This document shows, in pieces, positions 12,541 to 24,550 of a stretch of 64,000 nt of DNA. The notes beneath the pieces are model-generated. The model did no database searches. It was given only the letters and a program-made list of their open reading frames with translations, and was not told where the DNA came from. Within the stretch, counting starts at the first letter, position 1. Every line of letters begins with the position of its first letter. The stretch lies in NCBI RefSeq assembly GCF_050947875.1, contig NC_134569.1, forward strand, positions 21,737,631 through 21,801,630, given 5' to 3'. Source of the DNA: Dermacentor variabilis. Taxonomy: Eukaryota; Arthropoda; Arachnida; Ixodida; Ixodidae. The position numbers were made by a program, and so were the translations under genes.

Positions 12541-12573
12541 AACTGAGCTGCGCCTTCACGAATTTTTTCTATA
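12541..12573 (-). promoter_or_regulatory. TATA-like box and initiator for the 12.3 kb peptide frame
   Basis: On the minus strand TATAGAAAA begins at 12,573 and TCAGTT spans 12,546-12,541 with A+1 at 12,544, a distance of 29 bases. The TATA differs from TATAWAAR at one position; the initiator is perfect. No DPE is present at +28. Confidence 0.3.
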
Positions 12574-13140
12574 GCCTACAGAAGTGGTGAATACAGGCAC
12601 ATATTCTCGGTGTCATAATCTGTAACAATGTGAAGGGCTCGTACACTAACGGGCGGCGTTCAATCGTGATAACCGTGAAGACAGCAAGGTACCGACCGAA
12701 AAGGTGCGAGTCCCACGAAGAGGGAGACCTTGAGATTCCGACCTAGAATCCGAACGTCGGTTTAAGATCACCGAATAATTAGTCAGCACTAAAAACACGA
12801 AAACTTCAGGATGCTTTTGGTTTTTATTCGGTCAACCGCTATAGTCAGGTGCCTGTTAAAAAAATAAATGACTGCTGTCACGTTAAAATCTCCACGTACC
12901 AAAATTAACTATACGCACGTCAGGGAAAAAAAAAAAAGAAGGAGAAAACTGACGCGGAGCACGATTAGCAATTTCTTTTGCTAGACTGTCGTATTATTGT
13001 TAAAGGCTACAGGTATACAGTGCCGCGAAGCTTAAAACTCGGAAAGACTGCCCTAATTTTCCCCGCTTATACAGGTGCAGACGCCAGAAGGTACCCTGTC
13101 ATGACAAGTTTTAAAAACACAAATGCGACCAGAGGAAATG
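12574..13140. other. Non-genic stretch
   Basis: Nothing is supportable here beyond an A-run at 12,926-12,938. Confidence 0.45.
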
Positions 13141-13391
13141 TTTCTGGTCTATAAGTTATGGGGTTTTACGTGCCAAAACCACTTTCTGATTATGAGGCAC
13201 GCCGTAGTGGGGGACTCCGGAAATTTCGACCACCTGGGGTTCTTTAACGTGCACCTAAATCTAAGTACACGGGTGTTTTCGCCCCCATCGAAATGCGGCC
13301 GCCGTGGCCGGGATTCGATCCCGCAACCTCGTGCTCAGCAGCCTACCACCATAGCCACTGAGCAACTATGGCGGGTCTTTCTGATCTATAA
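13141..13391 (-). mobile_element. Full-length tRNA-derived SINE (Ruka-like) with target duplication
   Basis: This is the best preserved SINE in the window. On the minus strand it begins with a tRNA-related head: box A GTTGCTCAGTGG (about 13,366-13,355) and box B GGGATCGAATCCC (about 13,322-13,310). The conserved body, with GTGCACGTTAAAGAACCCCA and GCGTGCCTCATAATC, follows. The element occupies 13,155-13,377 and is flanked by a 14-bp direct repeat, TTTCTGRTCTATAA, at 13,141-13,154 and 13,378-13,391 with one mismatch. That is expected for LINE-assisted target-primed insertion. Box A and box B look intact enough for RNA polymerase III. Confidence 0.9.
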
Positions 13392-16300
13392 ACACACGCA
13401 AAAGAGCGACAGATTTGTATTCACACGCCGTCCAACAGATATTCTACGGTATATCAACATTTGACACGACAGCAGCAACGAACACCCACTTTTCGGAATA
13501 ATTTTTCGCTCAGAGTAAATGGTTCGTAACGTCAGTCAGCGCAACGCATAAGCGGATTGGCACGTGATACATGGCATTCATTTACACAAAAGCGGCTGGC
13601 GCGAATAATGTAAGTGGATTATTCGTCGAAGCAGACAAACGAGGGACGAAAGATTATAATAAGTCTTCTTTTAGTCAAAGAGCAAAAGGAGAGGGTATAC
13701 GAATATATGGCCATCCCTGTGACCTTAATTTTATTGTTTTCGAACATGTTCATTCACGCGGTTGTATTTGCGAAGCTATGCTTAATTAGCATGGGGAACG
13801 ACTGAAAAAAAAAATTCACCGGGGACACGCATGTGCTGCATGTAACAAACGCAACTTAGCGCTCTACGAGCATTGCTAAAATAAATTGTAGCGCGCTAGA
13901 GGGCACTTCTCCAGTTAGCAATGTTTTCAAGTCTTCCGGTCTCTTTGTTCGTCACGGAGAAAGAAAGCAAGGAATCAAAACTATGTTAATACTCCATTTA
14001 CGCATGCGTTGCCTAAATCGAAGCAAGGTTGTGGCCATTTTTTTTTTTTTTTAGACAGTGTGCCTATCCGCCTACGGAAGTTATAGTCACTTTAACAACT
14101 AAGTACAACGAATAACTCCTCCTTAAGTTCGGCACCCCGAAGTTGCGTTGCGTTTACTCCTTAAGTTCAGCCTACATTACGTTACGTTTTCCTTAACTAC
14201 ACACCGAACGAGCTAAAACGTCGACGCTTGCAAGTACAATTTCAATATTCCGTTTTCTGTCGTATTTGTGCCTTTAAGGGCTGTATATAAAAAGAAGAAT
14301 ACTCTTATTGAAATTCAAGCGTGCACTGCTGAAACAACCTATATTAATCATTACCAGCCATAAAAGTGGCGAGAGTGACGTACTTAAACAACTTGCTTGT
14401 TTAGGAGAACGCGCGAGGAGCGTATAAGAACGTCTGCACTTGGTTAACACGAAATAACGTTCGAGCTGACCACGTGCAAGGCAAACGAAATTCACTGCAA
14501 CAATGTTGCGTGTAAGCTTAAGCAGCACATAATGGTATGGTCCACAATGAAAATAGTTCAAATACTTTCTGCTGCGCCCATCGAAAACAGTACAAACGCG
14601 CTGTGTCAAACGCTCCCCGAATAGTTTCACAATAACTGAAATCTATGGTAGCGCGTGAAAGAGTACAGTTAACTAAATCTTCATTTCGTCCTTTTCAGTA
14701 CCGCTCAAACTATCAAATCAGAAAACACGTGGTTCTGGCCAAATCATCTTACAGAATTATCGTCGGTGATCTCCTACCTCATCTGCTTATCTTCTTTGTT
14801 GCCAAATATTCTTGTTTCGGAGATGGAGTAGGAAATGTAGTTATCCTCAAGAGGATAAGGAGAAAGCACATTGTAAAGGACTGCCTAACACAGATTCGCA
14901 AGAAAGAGTTAATATTCCTAACGCACACGACTGATCGTCATACGCGAACAGCGGAGGCATCCATCAGGAGATTCAATCTGCAGAGGCCAGTCCTGCAGCA
15001 AAACGACACAGCTACAATGGATCGTTACCATTCGGCATCTGTAAACCCGGCACCAGCCAGAGGGGAAATAAACAAGTCAAAACGCGAGAGAGGGTACAAC
15101 AGCAGTACGAGGCCGTCTTTTCGGCAAGTTTCCAAGATGAAAGCCTGCTCATTTCCCACACTGCTGTGGACTTTGCTATTTGGCAAATATAGTTTTAAAA
15201 TCGTCGGCCGCCTCTAAGCTGTAACTTCCTCGTCAAGCGAAACATTCAGCAATACATATATAATGTCCGAACAATGCACTTAGCTCGGCAAAACTTTCTT
15301 TGAAGTGACAAAAGTCGCCGTGACTGAGACTAGTTAAGAATAAATAAAAGAACGAAATTCATTTAAATGGAAGGATAAAAACAAAGATGCAAACTTAGTC
15401 TGCTCGAGTAAGACTGTTTTTCTCAGAAAGACACGAGACAGTTGTTCTCAGAAAAACACGATATTTCAGCGGAAAAGCTCATTAAAGCAAAAAAAGAAAA
15501 AGAAAGAAAGAAAAAGATAAGGAAACAAAACGCTTAAAGTGTTTCTAGCAACCAAGAGAGAAAAAAAAAGAAAGCAAGGACGAAGGATATCGACCTATAT
15601 GCACCGATGTGCGGAGAAAGAAAAAAAAAAAGAAACGAACGAAGGATAAAGTACAGAGGAAATCATTTCACGTATACAAGAAGAGAAACAGCGCTACAAT
15701 ACCAATGCACGTAACCGTGCCCTTATATATACCTCCGCGCGAGAGGAGGACATTTTATGCATTCTTCACGGACACACCATACACAGAAAATCCACCCACT
15801 CTCATTTTCTCTTTCTTTTTCTTTCTTTCTTTCTTCTCCTTCTTCGTCTTTTTTTTTTTTTTTTTAGAGAGAGAGAGAGAACAAGAAGTCTCGAGTCGCT
15901 AGAGAAGGGCTCACATATACACGGACCGCTACAACATGTCTTATTAAAGCTGTGCAGCGCTGTAGAGGCCGACGGCAGTGGACTGAAAATAAAAACTCGG
16001 AATGTTGCCCGCGCGAGAGAAGGATTCTGCAGTAGCCAATACTTTGGCAGCAGTCGCCACCACCAGTGTCTCCAAATACAATCCGCCAGGCCGTCTTTTA
16101 AACCAGCACTTAACTGTACTCAATACATGTACGTGCACTCTGCAAGGTCCACCTCCTTTTCTTACCCTCATCTATAACATCATCCACTCGCTCCATATCC
16201 ATCAATCAAACTGCAGTCTTTCTAGTTGAGCGTTTACAATTTTCGTTCCGATCGCACGCTACACGAACATTAGATTCTTATCACGTTTCTTTGTAATCCC

Positions 16301-16560
16301 CCAGGTACCTTCCTGCAGGGATGAATAAAGTGATAAGCAGTATACTCTTCACGGGCACTTGCGAGGTGTGTCCTCCATATGCGCATAAGCCACCTTCGTT
16401 ATTCTGCACATTTCCCTGTCGTAGTCTAGATCTTCCTCACCCCGAGACCTACAGATAAACGCGCAAGTTCACTAAGAGCAGAGCTGACGTCGAAAAGTAC
16501 GCTCTTGGCGATTACACAGCCCGCTCAAGTTCCCAATCATTCATTGCAAGTCGTTACTCG
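13392..16560. other. Non-genic stretch with simple repeats
   Basis: The copy of TTTTAGACAGTGT at 14,049-14,061 follows a T-run (14,037-14,052). Polypurine DNA lies at 15,488-15,640 and a pyrimidine tract followed by GA repeats at 15,803-15,882. The plus-strand frame 14,645-15,217 (190 codons) has no recognisable domain, signal peptide or promoter and I do not call it a gene. Confidence 0.4.
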
Positions 16561-17300
16561 TAACCGTTACTTAAGAGGGCAATGACGACGCCGACAGAGG
16601 CAACGAGGATTACGAGCATAGGTCGTGAAGAACGAGCTTGGCGATCGAGCCGCCACGTTCAGCCGCCCACCGACCGTCCTTTTAAGAGAGGCCAGTTTCG
16701 GTGGAGTTGAGCCTCGGTGGTGGCGAAAGTCGGGTCGAGGTTTGATAACGCTGCACGGCTTTCGCGAGCCGGAGCTCAAGCACCAGCAGGCGGTCGCGCG
16801 CGCAGTGGGACTTGCAGCGAGAACACTTCCGTCAGCAACGAGGACAGTCGATACGGAACTCTGGATGTACGCAGACACTGAGCAAATAGCTCCAGCAAGA
16901 CATGCGGCAAAAGAGAGCAAACGCAGAGATGATGCCAAGAAAAGCCGCCGGGCCGGAACCGGACGGGAAGCGGCGCCACCGCGTTCCGAAATCCGAGACG
17001 CGCGCTTCGTGGTCCGCCCTGTCGCCCGTCCACGAGAGACGGTCGCCGGGGGAAAAAAAAGCCCTCGTCTCTCGGCCCGCTGTTGCTGCTGGCGCCCTGT
17101 CTCAGCGCGAGCAATGTTTGGCGATCGAATTAAGGCAACCGAGCAAAGAGAAGACTCAATTCGCTCAACAGAGCGCGCGCGCTGTACGCGCGTGACGTGA
17201 AATAAATACGACGGGAGAACTCCGCGGTCGACGAGCAGTACTTTACGGCGTGACGGAAATGAGGCTGTCCTGCGTCGCTGGGTGTCACCTCCGCAAGGCC
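16561..17300. other. GC/CpG-rich segment
   Basis: The segment is clearly richer in CpG than its flanks and is open on both strands (minus 16,567-17,427; plus 16,625-17,200), which is typical of stop-poor GC-rich DNA. TGACGTGA, one base from a CRE, lies at 17,193-17,200 next to an AT-rich stretch. It could be a promoter or 5' UTR region, but no protein family is recognisable in any frame. Confidence 0.3.
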
Positions 17301-17402
17301 GCGCATCAAGTAAAAAAAAAAAAGGAAAGAAAAGGAACCCGGGTGCTCGGGACACTCTGCAGCGCGAATGGCGTCGATGCGAGGCCAGCGAATCAACAGC
17401 CA

Positions 17403-17421
17403 CCCCCCCCCCCCCCCCCCC
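17403..17421. repeat. Poly-C tract (19 C)
   Basis: An uninterrupted run of C. It encodes the polyglycine/polyproline in overlapping frames and argues against those frames being real. Confidence 0.95.
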
Positions 17422-20400
17422 GGGCACCGGCTATACACTATAACTTCGTACTCGCCACCTATAGTTTTGCGCATAAATGTCCCACATCCACATCAATACA
17501 ACTGTCACAGACGAGAAGGTACATAATAGCGTGAGATGAAGCTTGAGCTACAACGAATGTCAAAATAAACACCCAAATGCCTATCCCCCATGCACGTGTT
17601 ATGCAAAGGCGAACTTTCAAAAACAGTTCTCTCTGGAATGATCAACCATGCTCGTCGTCAATGCTGTTAGCTCTGAGAGCCGCAGGCAGCGCAACTTTAT
17701 TTTGGTGAAGCATATCACTAAAGCTGCACCTTGAAGCTTTCTCACATTACTTCCTCTAATCCGCTTTGGTTGCATCGATAAACAATGGACAAAGCAGTGG
17801 TGAGTGTGGTATATATTGAGGGTTCCACCCATGAATGGGAGGAGGTCCGAAAGACTGCAGAATCATCTACGTCTTGGATGTTCGCACCATAACCGGCTTC
17901 CGGGTAAAAACTAATGTTTTGTGATGTCGAGGCACGGGTTATAAGCGGGAAAATACGGCACATAGGCCATATGAGGTGATAGTGGCGCCAGCGTTTGGCA
18001 GGCAACCAGTGCATATAAGTGGTGACGCGCAGCGGCATTGTCAAGCAAGCATGCCCGGAAGTCGCCAGCAGGAAGGCGTGACAAGTAGGGAACTGAAGTT
18101 GACGGAAAAGGAAGACGTCGAGGCTAACGATGGAGGAACGGCAAGTGCATGCTGGAGACAAGAACAACGCCAAAAATCCTTTTTATTATTCTTCTACCGG
18201 TCTCCCTGTGCGACGTAACCCTATCTGCTATGCAGCATAAATATAGCAGAAAACCTTTTATCTCCAGAAGGAGGACGAGAAGACAGACGGATGCGGTGAC
18301 AGCAGCTGGGACAGAAGACAAGGAATGAAAGCGTAGGCAATGAAGGCGAACTAAAAAGAACACAGGTATGGCAGAGCGGTACAAAATGAAAGGGATGCCT
18401 CACGACAGAGGAAAAAGAAGAAATAATGACGGCCCATGTGTGCGTTGACAATTACTGACCTCGTGGATATACCGACTGCTTTTCTGTTTCCTTAGCTCTA
18501 ACCTTGTCTCTATCTTACTTCTAGGACGAGGAGATGACCGAAAGGACAACCCCTCAGGATTCAACAGGAAGCAAAATATGGACTCCAGGAATGGATTGAT
18601 TAAGGAACTAAAAGAAAATTAAGAAAATCTTTACATACTTTGACAACAGAAAGAACGCATAAACGAAGGAAAACGAGAGCAACACCTCAGTGACGGCCAG
18701 TGCACCCCATGGGACTATGTCATTATACTAAAGACCGAACGGTCTTCCGCCTATCCCGAAATCAATTGTGAAGTTGTGCCATGCAGAAACAATTTCTCTT
18801 CCCAGTGTTTCCAAAAGGGGTCATTCTTAGAAAGGCCAAACGAGAAAACGTTAAAGCGGACGCCACTCGCAATGAACGACAAGCACGCGGAGGGGGCAAC
18901 CTGCAGCCAGCGCCTCATGCTCAGTCCATCATAATCCGCTCACTTGGACAGCACTGGCAGCTCTTGGCGACTGCAGCCAAAGCGAATCTGTCGCAGTCGG
19001 TGAACGACAAGGAGTCGGCTAGCAATTGCAACCACCGAACACAAGCGTGTGATTAATGCATGGCGCAGGCAAAGCAAGGCAAACGCAAAAAGAGCAACGC
19101 GCCGCCACATTGTGCCACGAACGAAAGACGAAGGGAAGAATGCCCGTGGAAGCGATCGATGGAAAAGAAATATAAAGATCTGCGCGAAGCTCCTTGCGGC
19201 AGACCTTCGCCTTTCTGCGTGACTCCGTGCGCGTATGTGAATGTGTATCTGTTTCCTGGAGCGACGCAGGCTGGCGATACGATCGGTCTTGGAAACGCGC
19301 CCATTCCGAGCGAGTTGATGCCAAGTCGTCGCCGCGCATGTGCCATTTGGGAGCACGCACGTCACTGAGAATGACGCTGATTTACGGCGCCAGCTTTGAG
19401 AAATAAAATGGCGCGTTGACTGGGAACTGCAGTCGCAGGCGGTGCGTCCTGGAACAGGTGACGACCGCCGCGGAAGGCGCAGGCGCTCGAATGCGTCGCG
19501 GTGGCAGAAAGAGGCGACGCTTAACAAGGTTAAAAAGAAAGGCGACTGATAACAATCAAGTATATGGTGATCTGGATTTTGAATGTCGCTATTGGAAATG
19601 ACAAATAAAACCAGCGTATTATAGAAGTTACAGCTTGAGTGACATTGTGAACAAACAGGAAGAATTCGGAAGCAATATTTTTTGAAACTTGTTTCGGCAG
19701 TAACTACGTATGCGGCACTGTACAAAGGGTTGGAGGCCAGAGACCGCATTTTTTAAAGTTTTCACTGATTGCCGGGATGATCTCGTTTTGTTTGCGCAAC
19801 TTGCCCGAATAACGGCTCCAGCCTTTGGCTTAAGGTCACTTGAAGGTCGCCGAGAACGGGAGCTAAAAGCATGTCACGCTTACAAAAAGGAGTACAATCA
19901 CGACGCCTTTTCAGACGACAGCTTGTTGACACGAGGCCGCTCTCATCGCGCGGGCGGACAAAGCCAAGACGAGGCGAAATTTAACCGAAGGCAACAGCAT
20001 CGCGGAGTCGGGTACAACGACAGATTAGGGTCACACGTACATGCGCGCCCGGTCCCTCGCCTCCTTGGTGTCGCCGAGCCTCCGACGTCTCCGCCCTCAC
20101 CCGGATTCCTCGAGGAAGAAAGGCATATCCCGCGAGGAAAAGCAATCATGCAAACCGGAAAGCGAGAGAAGGCCGGAGAAAAGCGTTAGCGCCGCGCGGC
20201 GAGACAAAGCGGGGCGCCGCGTGCATTTATACCAAACCTCGCTGTACTGCCACACAGCGCTCGTGGATGCTGGGGCTTCGACCAACGGGAAGGGCGTATT
20301 CGTAATGTATTCATTATGGCGTCTACCGATCGACCGGCGTCTTGGCTACTGTACCGGCAGGCTGTACTGAAATATACTGAGCTGCCAGCCAATCATCTAC

Positions 20401-20908
20401 TGTTGCTACCAGCGGACAAACTGCACACACGGATCTCGAGTGGCTGGCAGTGACTCTGGTTTCCACAGCGTTGCACGGTTTTAGCGGGTCAAAGTTTATG
20501 CGCGCGCAGCGGAACGAACGAAGACTGGGAAGGCGACGAGGGATGGAGAGAGGCTGAGGAGGACGCGTAGCGCCGGCCGTCGACGCGAATAGAAGACGGC
20601 GCGCGACGGGGGATTCAGCCCAGAAAGCCATCAAAAACTCGTGAGGGCCAAGTGGCCGGCCGGTTGACGCTGTCTCTCCTCCGTCACCCCAGGCGAATCA
20701 CCATCTTTCCTTTTTCGTACCCCGTTTTGCAACGCGCTCACTTCGCTTATAGGTTTGGCGACAAGAATAGGCCTCTTCGGGCGTGCCGCGCTTTTGCATT
20801 CTTCGGCGCTCTTTCTCGTCGCTATCGAGAATTACGTTCGGGGGCCCGCTCGAGTGCACGACAACGGAAGAGCGAAGAATACGGCGAGACACAAGCCTAT
20901 ATAGCTGT
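17422..20908. other. Non-genic stretch
   Basis: No gene is confidently supportable. A minus-strand ATG at 19,110 starts a 56-codon frame with a signal-peptide-like beginning (MWRRVALFAFALLCLRHA), but its promoter context is weak and the frame forms only the end of a long motif-free GC-rich frame (18,940-19,749). GC-rich patches lie at 19,920-20,640. Confidence 0.4.
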
Positions 20909-20948
20909 TGCTTAAGCAGCACGGGCTTCTGCCCGTGCTGCTTAAGCA
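20909..20948. repeat. Perfect 18-bp hairpin with TTCT loop
   Basis: The two 18-base arms (20,909-20,926 and 20,931-20,948) are exact complements around a 4-base loop. Each arm carries the self-palindrome TGCTTAAGCA at the base, and the apical part is GC-rich. It could fold as a very stable cruciform or RNA hairpin. It is shorter than a typical pre-miRNA and no gene context explains it. Confidence 0.85.
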
Positions 20949-21523
20949 CGGGGCGCCAGTTTTAAGTAGCGGACGATATGAGCAGTTGCGTGGAAGAAAG
21001 AAACATACGGGGTATGGAAGCTTGCGAATACAGCAGCATTTCAGGTTTGGCTATAATATACCAAATTTTCGCTAGCAATTGCCTCTCTGCAAAGGCCGCA
21101 CGCACAGTGGCACACTGCTTAGTCAGCAAGGGGGCGAATTCACGATGTTCATAAGAATATTTTTTCGTTGGTCGACTGCTTTTGCTAACTGTGGGTTGGA
21201 TATCACGATTGAGCAGGGTCTGTGATTTTATTGCAAACCAACCGGCGTACGAACTGATTTGTGAATACGGGCCAAGGTCTTTTGTAAGGCTCTTGTGTGT
21301 GCAACTACAGTTAATCGTGATAGTAATAAAATTAAAAGAGCACGAGGAAGGACACGCACAAGGCTGAACACTACAAGCGAAATGCTTGTGGTGATGTTCA
21401 GTCTATTTCGTGTTTTTTCTTTATAATTTTTTTTTTGCGCTCTTAATTTTACCTGATACCATGAACCAACTAGACCCAGCAAGAAGTCTTGTTAAGTGCT
21501 AACAATGCACAAGGACGCTATTG

Positions 21524-21526
<3 letters not shown>
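20949..21526. other. Non-genic stretch
   Basis: I see nothing supportable between the hairpin and the ATT array. Confidence 0.5.

Positions 21527-21595
<69 letters not shown>
21527..21595. repeat. (ATT)23 microsatellite
   Basis: A pure trinucleotide array of 69 bases, producing a polyleucine frame on the plus strand. Confidence 0.98.
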
Positions 21596-22179
21596 GTTAC
21601 ATCAATCGTTAAAAACGCGTGTCGAATCACCTCTAGAAAGGGCCGACGCTAGTCGCTTGCCGCACGTTAGAAGAAAAATGAAAGGGCGAGATGGAGGCGA
21701 CGAGAAAAGGAAGCTACTTTCGCTAGTGGCAAGTGCCGTCGCCACAAATAGCACTCCTATAGGCGGACGAAGACCAGACACACGGACACAGAAACGCGCC
21801 AAGGAACGGAAAGGATAGTAGGAAACAAATAAATAATGAATAAAGAAAAGGACGTAAGTAGAGCAGTGCGCTACCGCGTTGGCACAAATACGCTCCATCC
21901 GTCTCCGACCGGCGGCAGCAGCCCTGTCGGCCAGTGGAGGTCAATGAGCCGCGCCGAACGGGCGCTCCTCCCTCGCCGCCGCATCTCCCACTTGGCGCGT
22001 CTCCACGTCCACGCGGCACAGCCGAAAGCAGCAGCAGTTCGATGGAAGCCCAGGCGTCGGTGGCGTGAAGCCACGCTCTCGTCGCCGCGATGCCCGTCGC
22101 ATGACGATGCGTGTGTGAAGTGATTTTAGAAAAGGAAACGGAAGAGAAGAGTGCAGCGCCGTAACTGTCTCTCACAGGA
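21596..22179. other. Non-genic GC-rich stretch
   Basis: Open on both strands because of GC content. No recognisable domain was found in any frame. Confidence 0.4.
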
Positions 22180-22850
22180 GGACACCTCAACAGCACTGCA
22201 CGGGGAAGGGGGGAATGGGAAGAAAAAGATGAAGGAGAGAAAGGCAGGACGAATGGCAAGGGAAAAAAAAGTGAGTGAGGGGCTCAGAGCCGCGCTCTCA
22301 AGTGCGTCGCATTGCAGTAGTCTAGCAGTGCCGAAAGAGCGTGCTTGACGATGGACGAGTGGGCTGCAGGGAATAGCAGCGCGGTCGCCGTATCGCAAGT
22401 CAGTCCCAGTCGCCGATAGACTGTACACAAGTCCGTGCGCTCCACATCGAAGGCAGGGCAGTGAAGTAGCAAGTGGTCGAGCGTCTCCAAATCGGCGCAG
22501 TTGCTGCACGCGAGGTCGCCAATTCCCTGCAGCCTGTGTGTTCTAGCAGCCGTCTTGTAGCAGCCGACGCGCAGGCGAAGCAGGAAAGAGCGGTCCGCTC
22601 GGGAGAAGCCCACGCGGGGGAGGAGTCGAAGTGACGTACCTGCGGCGACGCGAAACCGCAGAGCCGTGGACGACGGCGGTGTCGAGCAGCGCATATCGCG
22701 GCGCACGAGCACAGGCAAGGGGAGAGAGCACGTGACTGCGCCGCGACTGGGAGCGCGTGTCCGAGGCGAAACTGGCGAAGTCTCTCGCGACGCCTGCCAC
22801 TGGCCTGCCGCCTTCGCTCCTTGTGTGTGTCCAACACCACGATTGGCGTG
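22180..22850 (-). pseudogene. LINE 3' end (C-terminal zinc-binding region plus 3' UTR)
   Basis: The clearest frame, 22,718-22,284, carries the C-terminal end of a non-LTR retrotransposon polyprotein. A conserved arginine-rich helix (LLRLRVGCYKTAARTHRL) is followed by a C-x2-C-x7-H-x4-C unit in CSNCADLETLDHLLLHCPAF and then VER. This arrangement follows the RNase H domain in tick LINEs. Upstream sequence to about 22,850 shows similar residues in shifted frames, so the copy is decayed and 5' truncated. Below the stop, 22,270-22,180 is a C/T-rich 3' UTR comparable to the tails at 41.7, 44.2 and 50.3 kb but without their hairpin, so probably a different subfamily. Confidence 0.7.
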
Positions 22851-24190
22851 ACTGTGCTCTTACCAACAGCTTAAGCGCGTAAGAATTTTTTCTAAATAAA
22901 CGACCCCGGGTCTGTATGGAATACGCAGAAGAAAGCACCTTATTTCACTATATTTCCGCCTTTGTCCGCTGTTTGCTTCACTACGTCACTCGCTGATATG
23001 TATACTGACTGACCACTCAAACTTTAAAAGAATGAAGAAAACAAAACCGCTTTCTTTTCAGCAATTTGTTCGACATGCTTTTATAAGTTCACTTGTTATT
23101 AATTTTATCTCATCTCCAATTTTTGGTAACATACTCTTCAGTTCGAGCGAAAACTTCAAAACTAGAACAATCTGATTACAGAGGATGACCAATCACCATT
23201 TTTATTACACGCCATTGCTCAGTCCGAAGAAGATATATTCCTCGACTTCAGAGGTCACCCAATGACCCGGGCAGATTCCAAGCACGGGTGCACCGATGCT
23301 GTAACTGGCTCCTGTCCGGCCTCTGTTCTTTACGCTATCAGAAAATGGACCCAAAGCAAGATTGGGACGCCAATATTTCAATAAAGGGTCTGCAACACCA
23401 ACGACGTAAAAATAAAGTACTGTTCCCGCACTTCAATCACGAACTATAAAGGAAACAAGACCAGTTGAACGGTTCGTGTATTTGCGGTTCATTTGCGGCC
23501 AATGTAGACCAAATTGAGTACGCGCGTTTGACAGAGACAGCGCAAGGTCGAATGATATGGGCAAGCATTTGCCGCTATAATGCCATTTGTGAAACTGAAA
23601 CTTGAACAAAAAGCAAACAGAAAAGAACGCGTGCGATGAAGTTTAAACGGGATATGTGCATGCATAAAGAGAGAACGGGAGAGGGGAGGGGGAGAGGAGA
23701 CCCGTTCCATGCCTCATTAGCAAGAGGTGAAACGGTGCATCGGCGGCGGTGGGGCTTTCCTATCAATTATGATGCACAAAAATAAATTTAAAAGCAAACG
23801 ATTTCAAGAATGGTCTTGATAAAATTAACTTGATAAATGAAACGCGCCCTTTCATTTATCGAGATAACCGCACATTTTCTGACAAATCGTGTTAGCGCGC
23901 TCACACATTAAATTATGTATTACAATTTGCAAAGGCGAATCGAGAAATTTACATGCGTAGTTTGATGTAACAAGCTACAGAGACCTCCTAATATCATCAC
24001 TACCTTTAATTCGCTCCCCCCGTTTTTAATTTCTACAATGTTTTAAGGCGTTTAAGCGGAAAACGGCATATTATGTCGTAAGAAGTTAGAATTATTAGAT
24101 AGAGAAACAAGCTTTTCTCATCTCTCTCTCTCTTTCAAGTAATAGAAAGATCAGACAGAGAGTTCCGTGAACACAGGACATATACGCACA
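22851..24190. other. Non-genic, AT-rich stretch
   Basis: Nothing is supportable. A polypurine GAGAGGGGAGGGGGAG tract lies near 23,675-23,700. Confidence 0.5.
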
Positions 24191-24203
24191 AAGAAAGTGT
24201 CAC

Positions 24204-24455
24204 GTGTTCAAAGGTTTTCCCGAGTGCTTCGATGGCCATGCAATTGAGAACGTCTATCACGTCCTTCTTGAGTGCCCTAAATACACCGCAGAAAGAGGAA
24301 CACTGACAAAAAAGATTGTGCAGATAAACCGCACAGCTTTGGAAACTATGCGAAGCGAAGCTTTTGTGAAGCGGTTAATCAAATGCTGTAAAATTTGTCC
24401 ATTTCGTTCCGTGCTACGCAATGTGACACAGGCGGCGATCATCGCAAATAATTAG
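24204..24455 (+). pseudogene. LINE C-terminal fragment
   Basis: The frame contains ECFDGHAIENVYHVLLECPK followed by YTAERGTL, matching the Cys/His segment and the R-x-x-L helix at the C-terminus of LINE polyproteins (compare 22.3 kb and 41.9 kb). The first cysteine of the usual C-x2-C pair is not visible. The frame ends at a natural-looking stop (TAA, 24,453-24,455). No RT or RNase H sequence was recognised upstream, so it is a short 5'-truncated copy. It could also be a protein that captured this module, but that is unlikely. Confidence 0.55.
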
Positions 24456-24550
24456 TTGGCACTGGCAACGATAGGAGTATGCGATTGCGGTGTGCTGGGG
24501 AACCGCGGTTCGATCACACTATTGGGAATTCTTTCTTTCTTTCTTTTTTT
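24456..24550 (+). mobile_element. Possible tRNA-like SINE fragment with CTTT tail
   Basis: A box A-like TAGTTGGCACTGG (24,453-24,465) and a box B-like GGTTCGATCAC at about 24,505-24,515 are followed by a (TTTC)n tail at about 24,531-24,552. The box A starts inside the stop of the preceding LINE fragment, so the arrangement may be a chance LINE 3' UTR instead of a SINE. Confidence 0.25.

Noticed and set aside
13310..13366. tRNA gene
   Set aside because: Box A and box B are present but there is no acceptor-stem pairing, and the sequence continues into a SINE body with target duplication.
14645..15217. 190-codon plus-strand frame
   Set aside because: The longest plus frame in AT-balanced DNA, but no domain, signal peptide, promoter element or splice pattern supports it.
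16567..17427. 286-codon minus-strand frame
   Set aside because: Long only because of GC-rich, stop-poor DNA. Its start is polyglycine from a 19-C run, other frames are also open, and no domain is recognisable.
18940..19749. 269-codon minus-strand frame
   Set aside because: No domain; Arg/Ser-rich composition expected of random GC-rich DNA. Only its last 56 codons begin with a signal-like peptide, and the promoter context is weak.
20909..20948. microRNA precursor or intrinsic terminator
   Set aside because: The stem is too short for a standard pre-miRNA and lacks the usual bulges. The organism is eukaryotic and no U-tract follows, so terminator logic does not apply.
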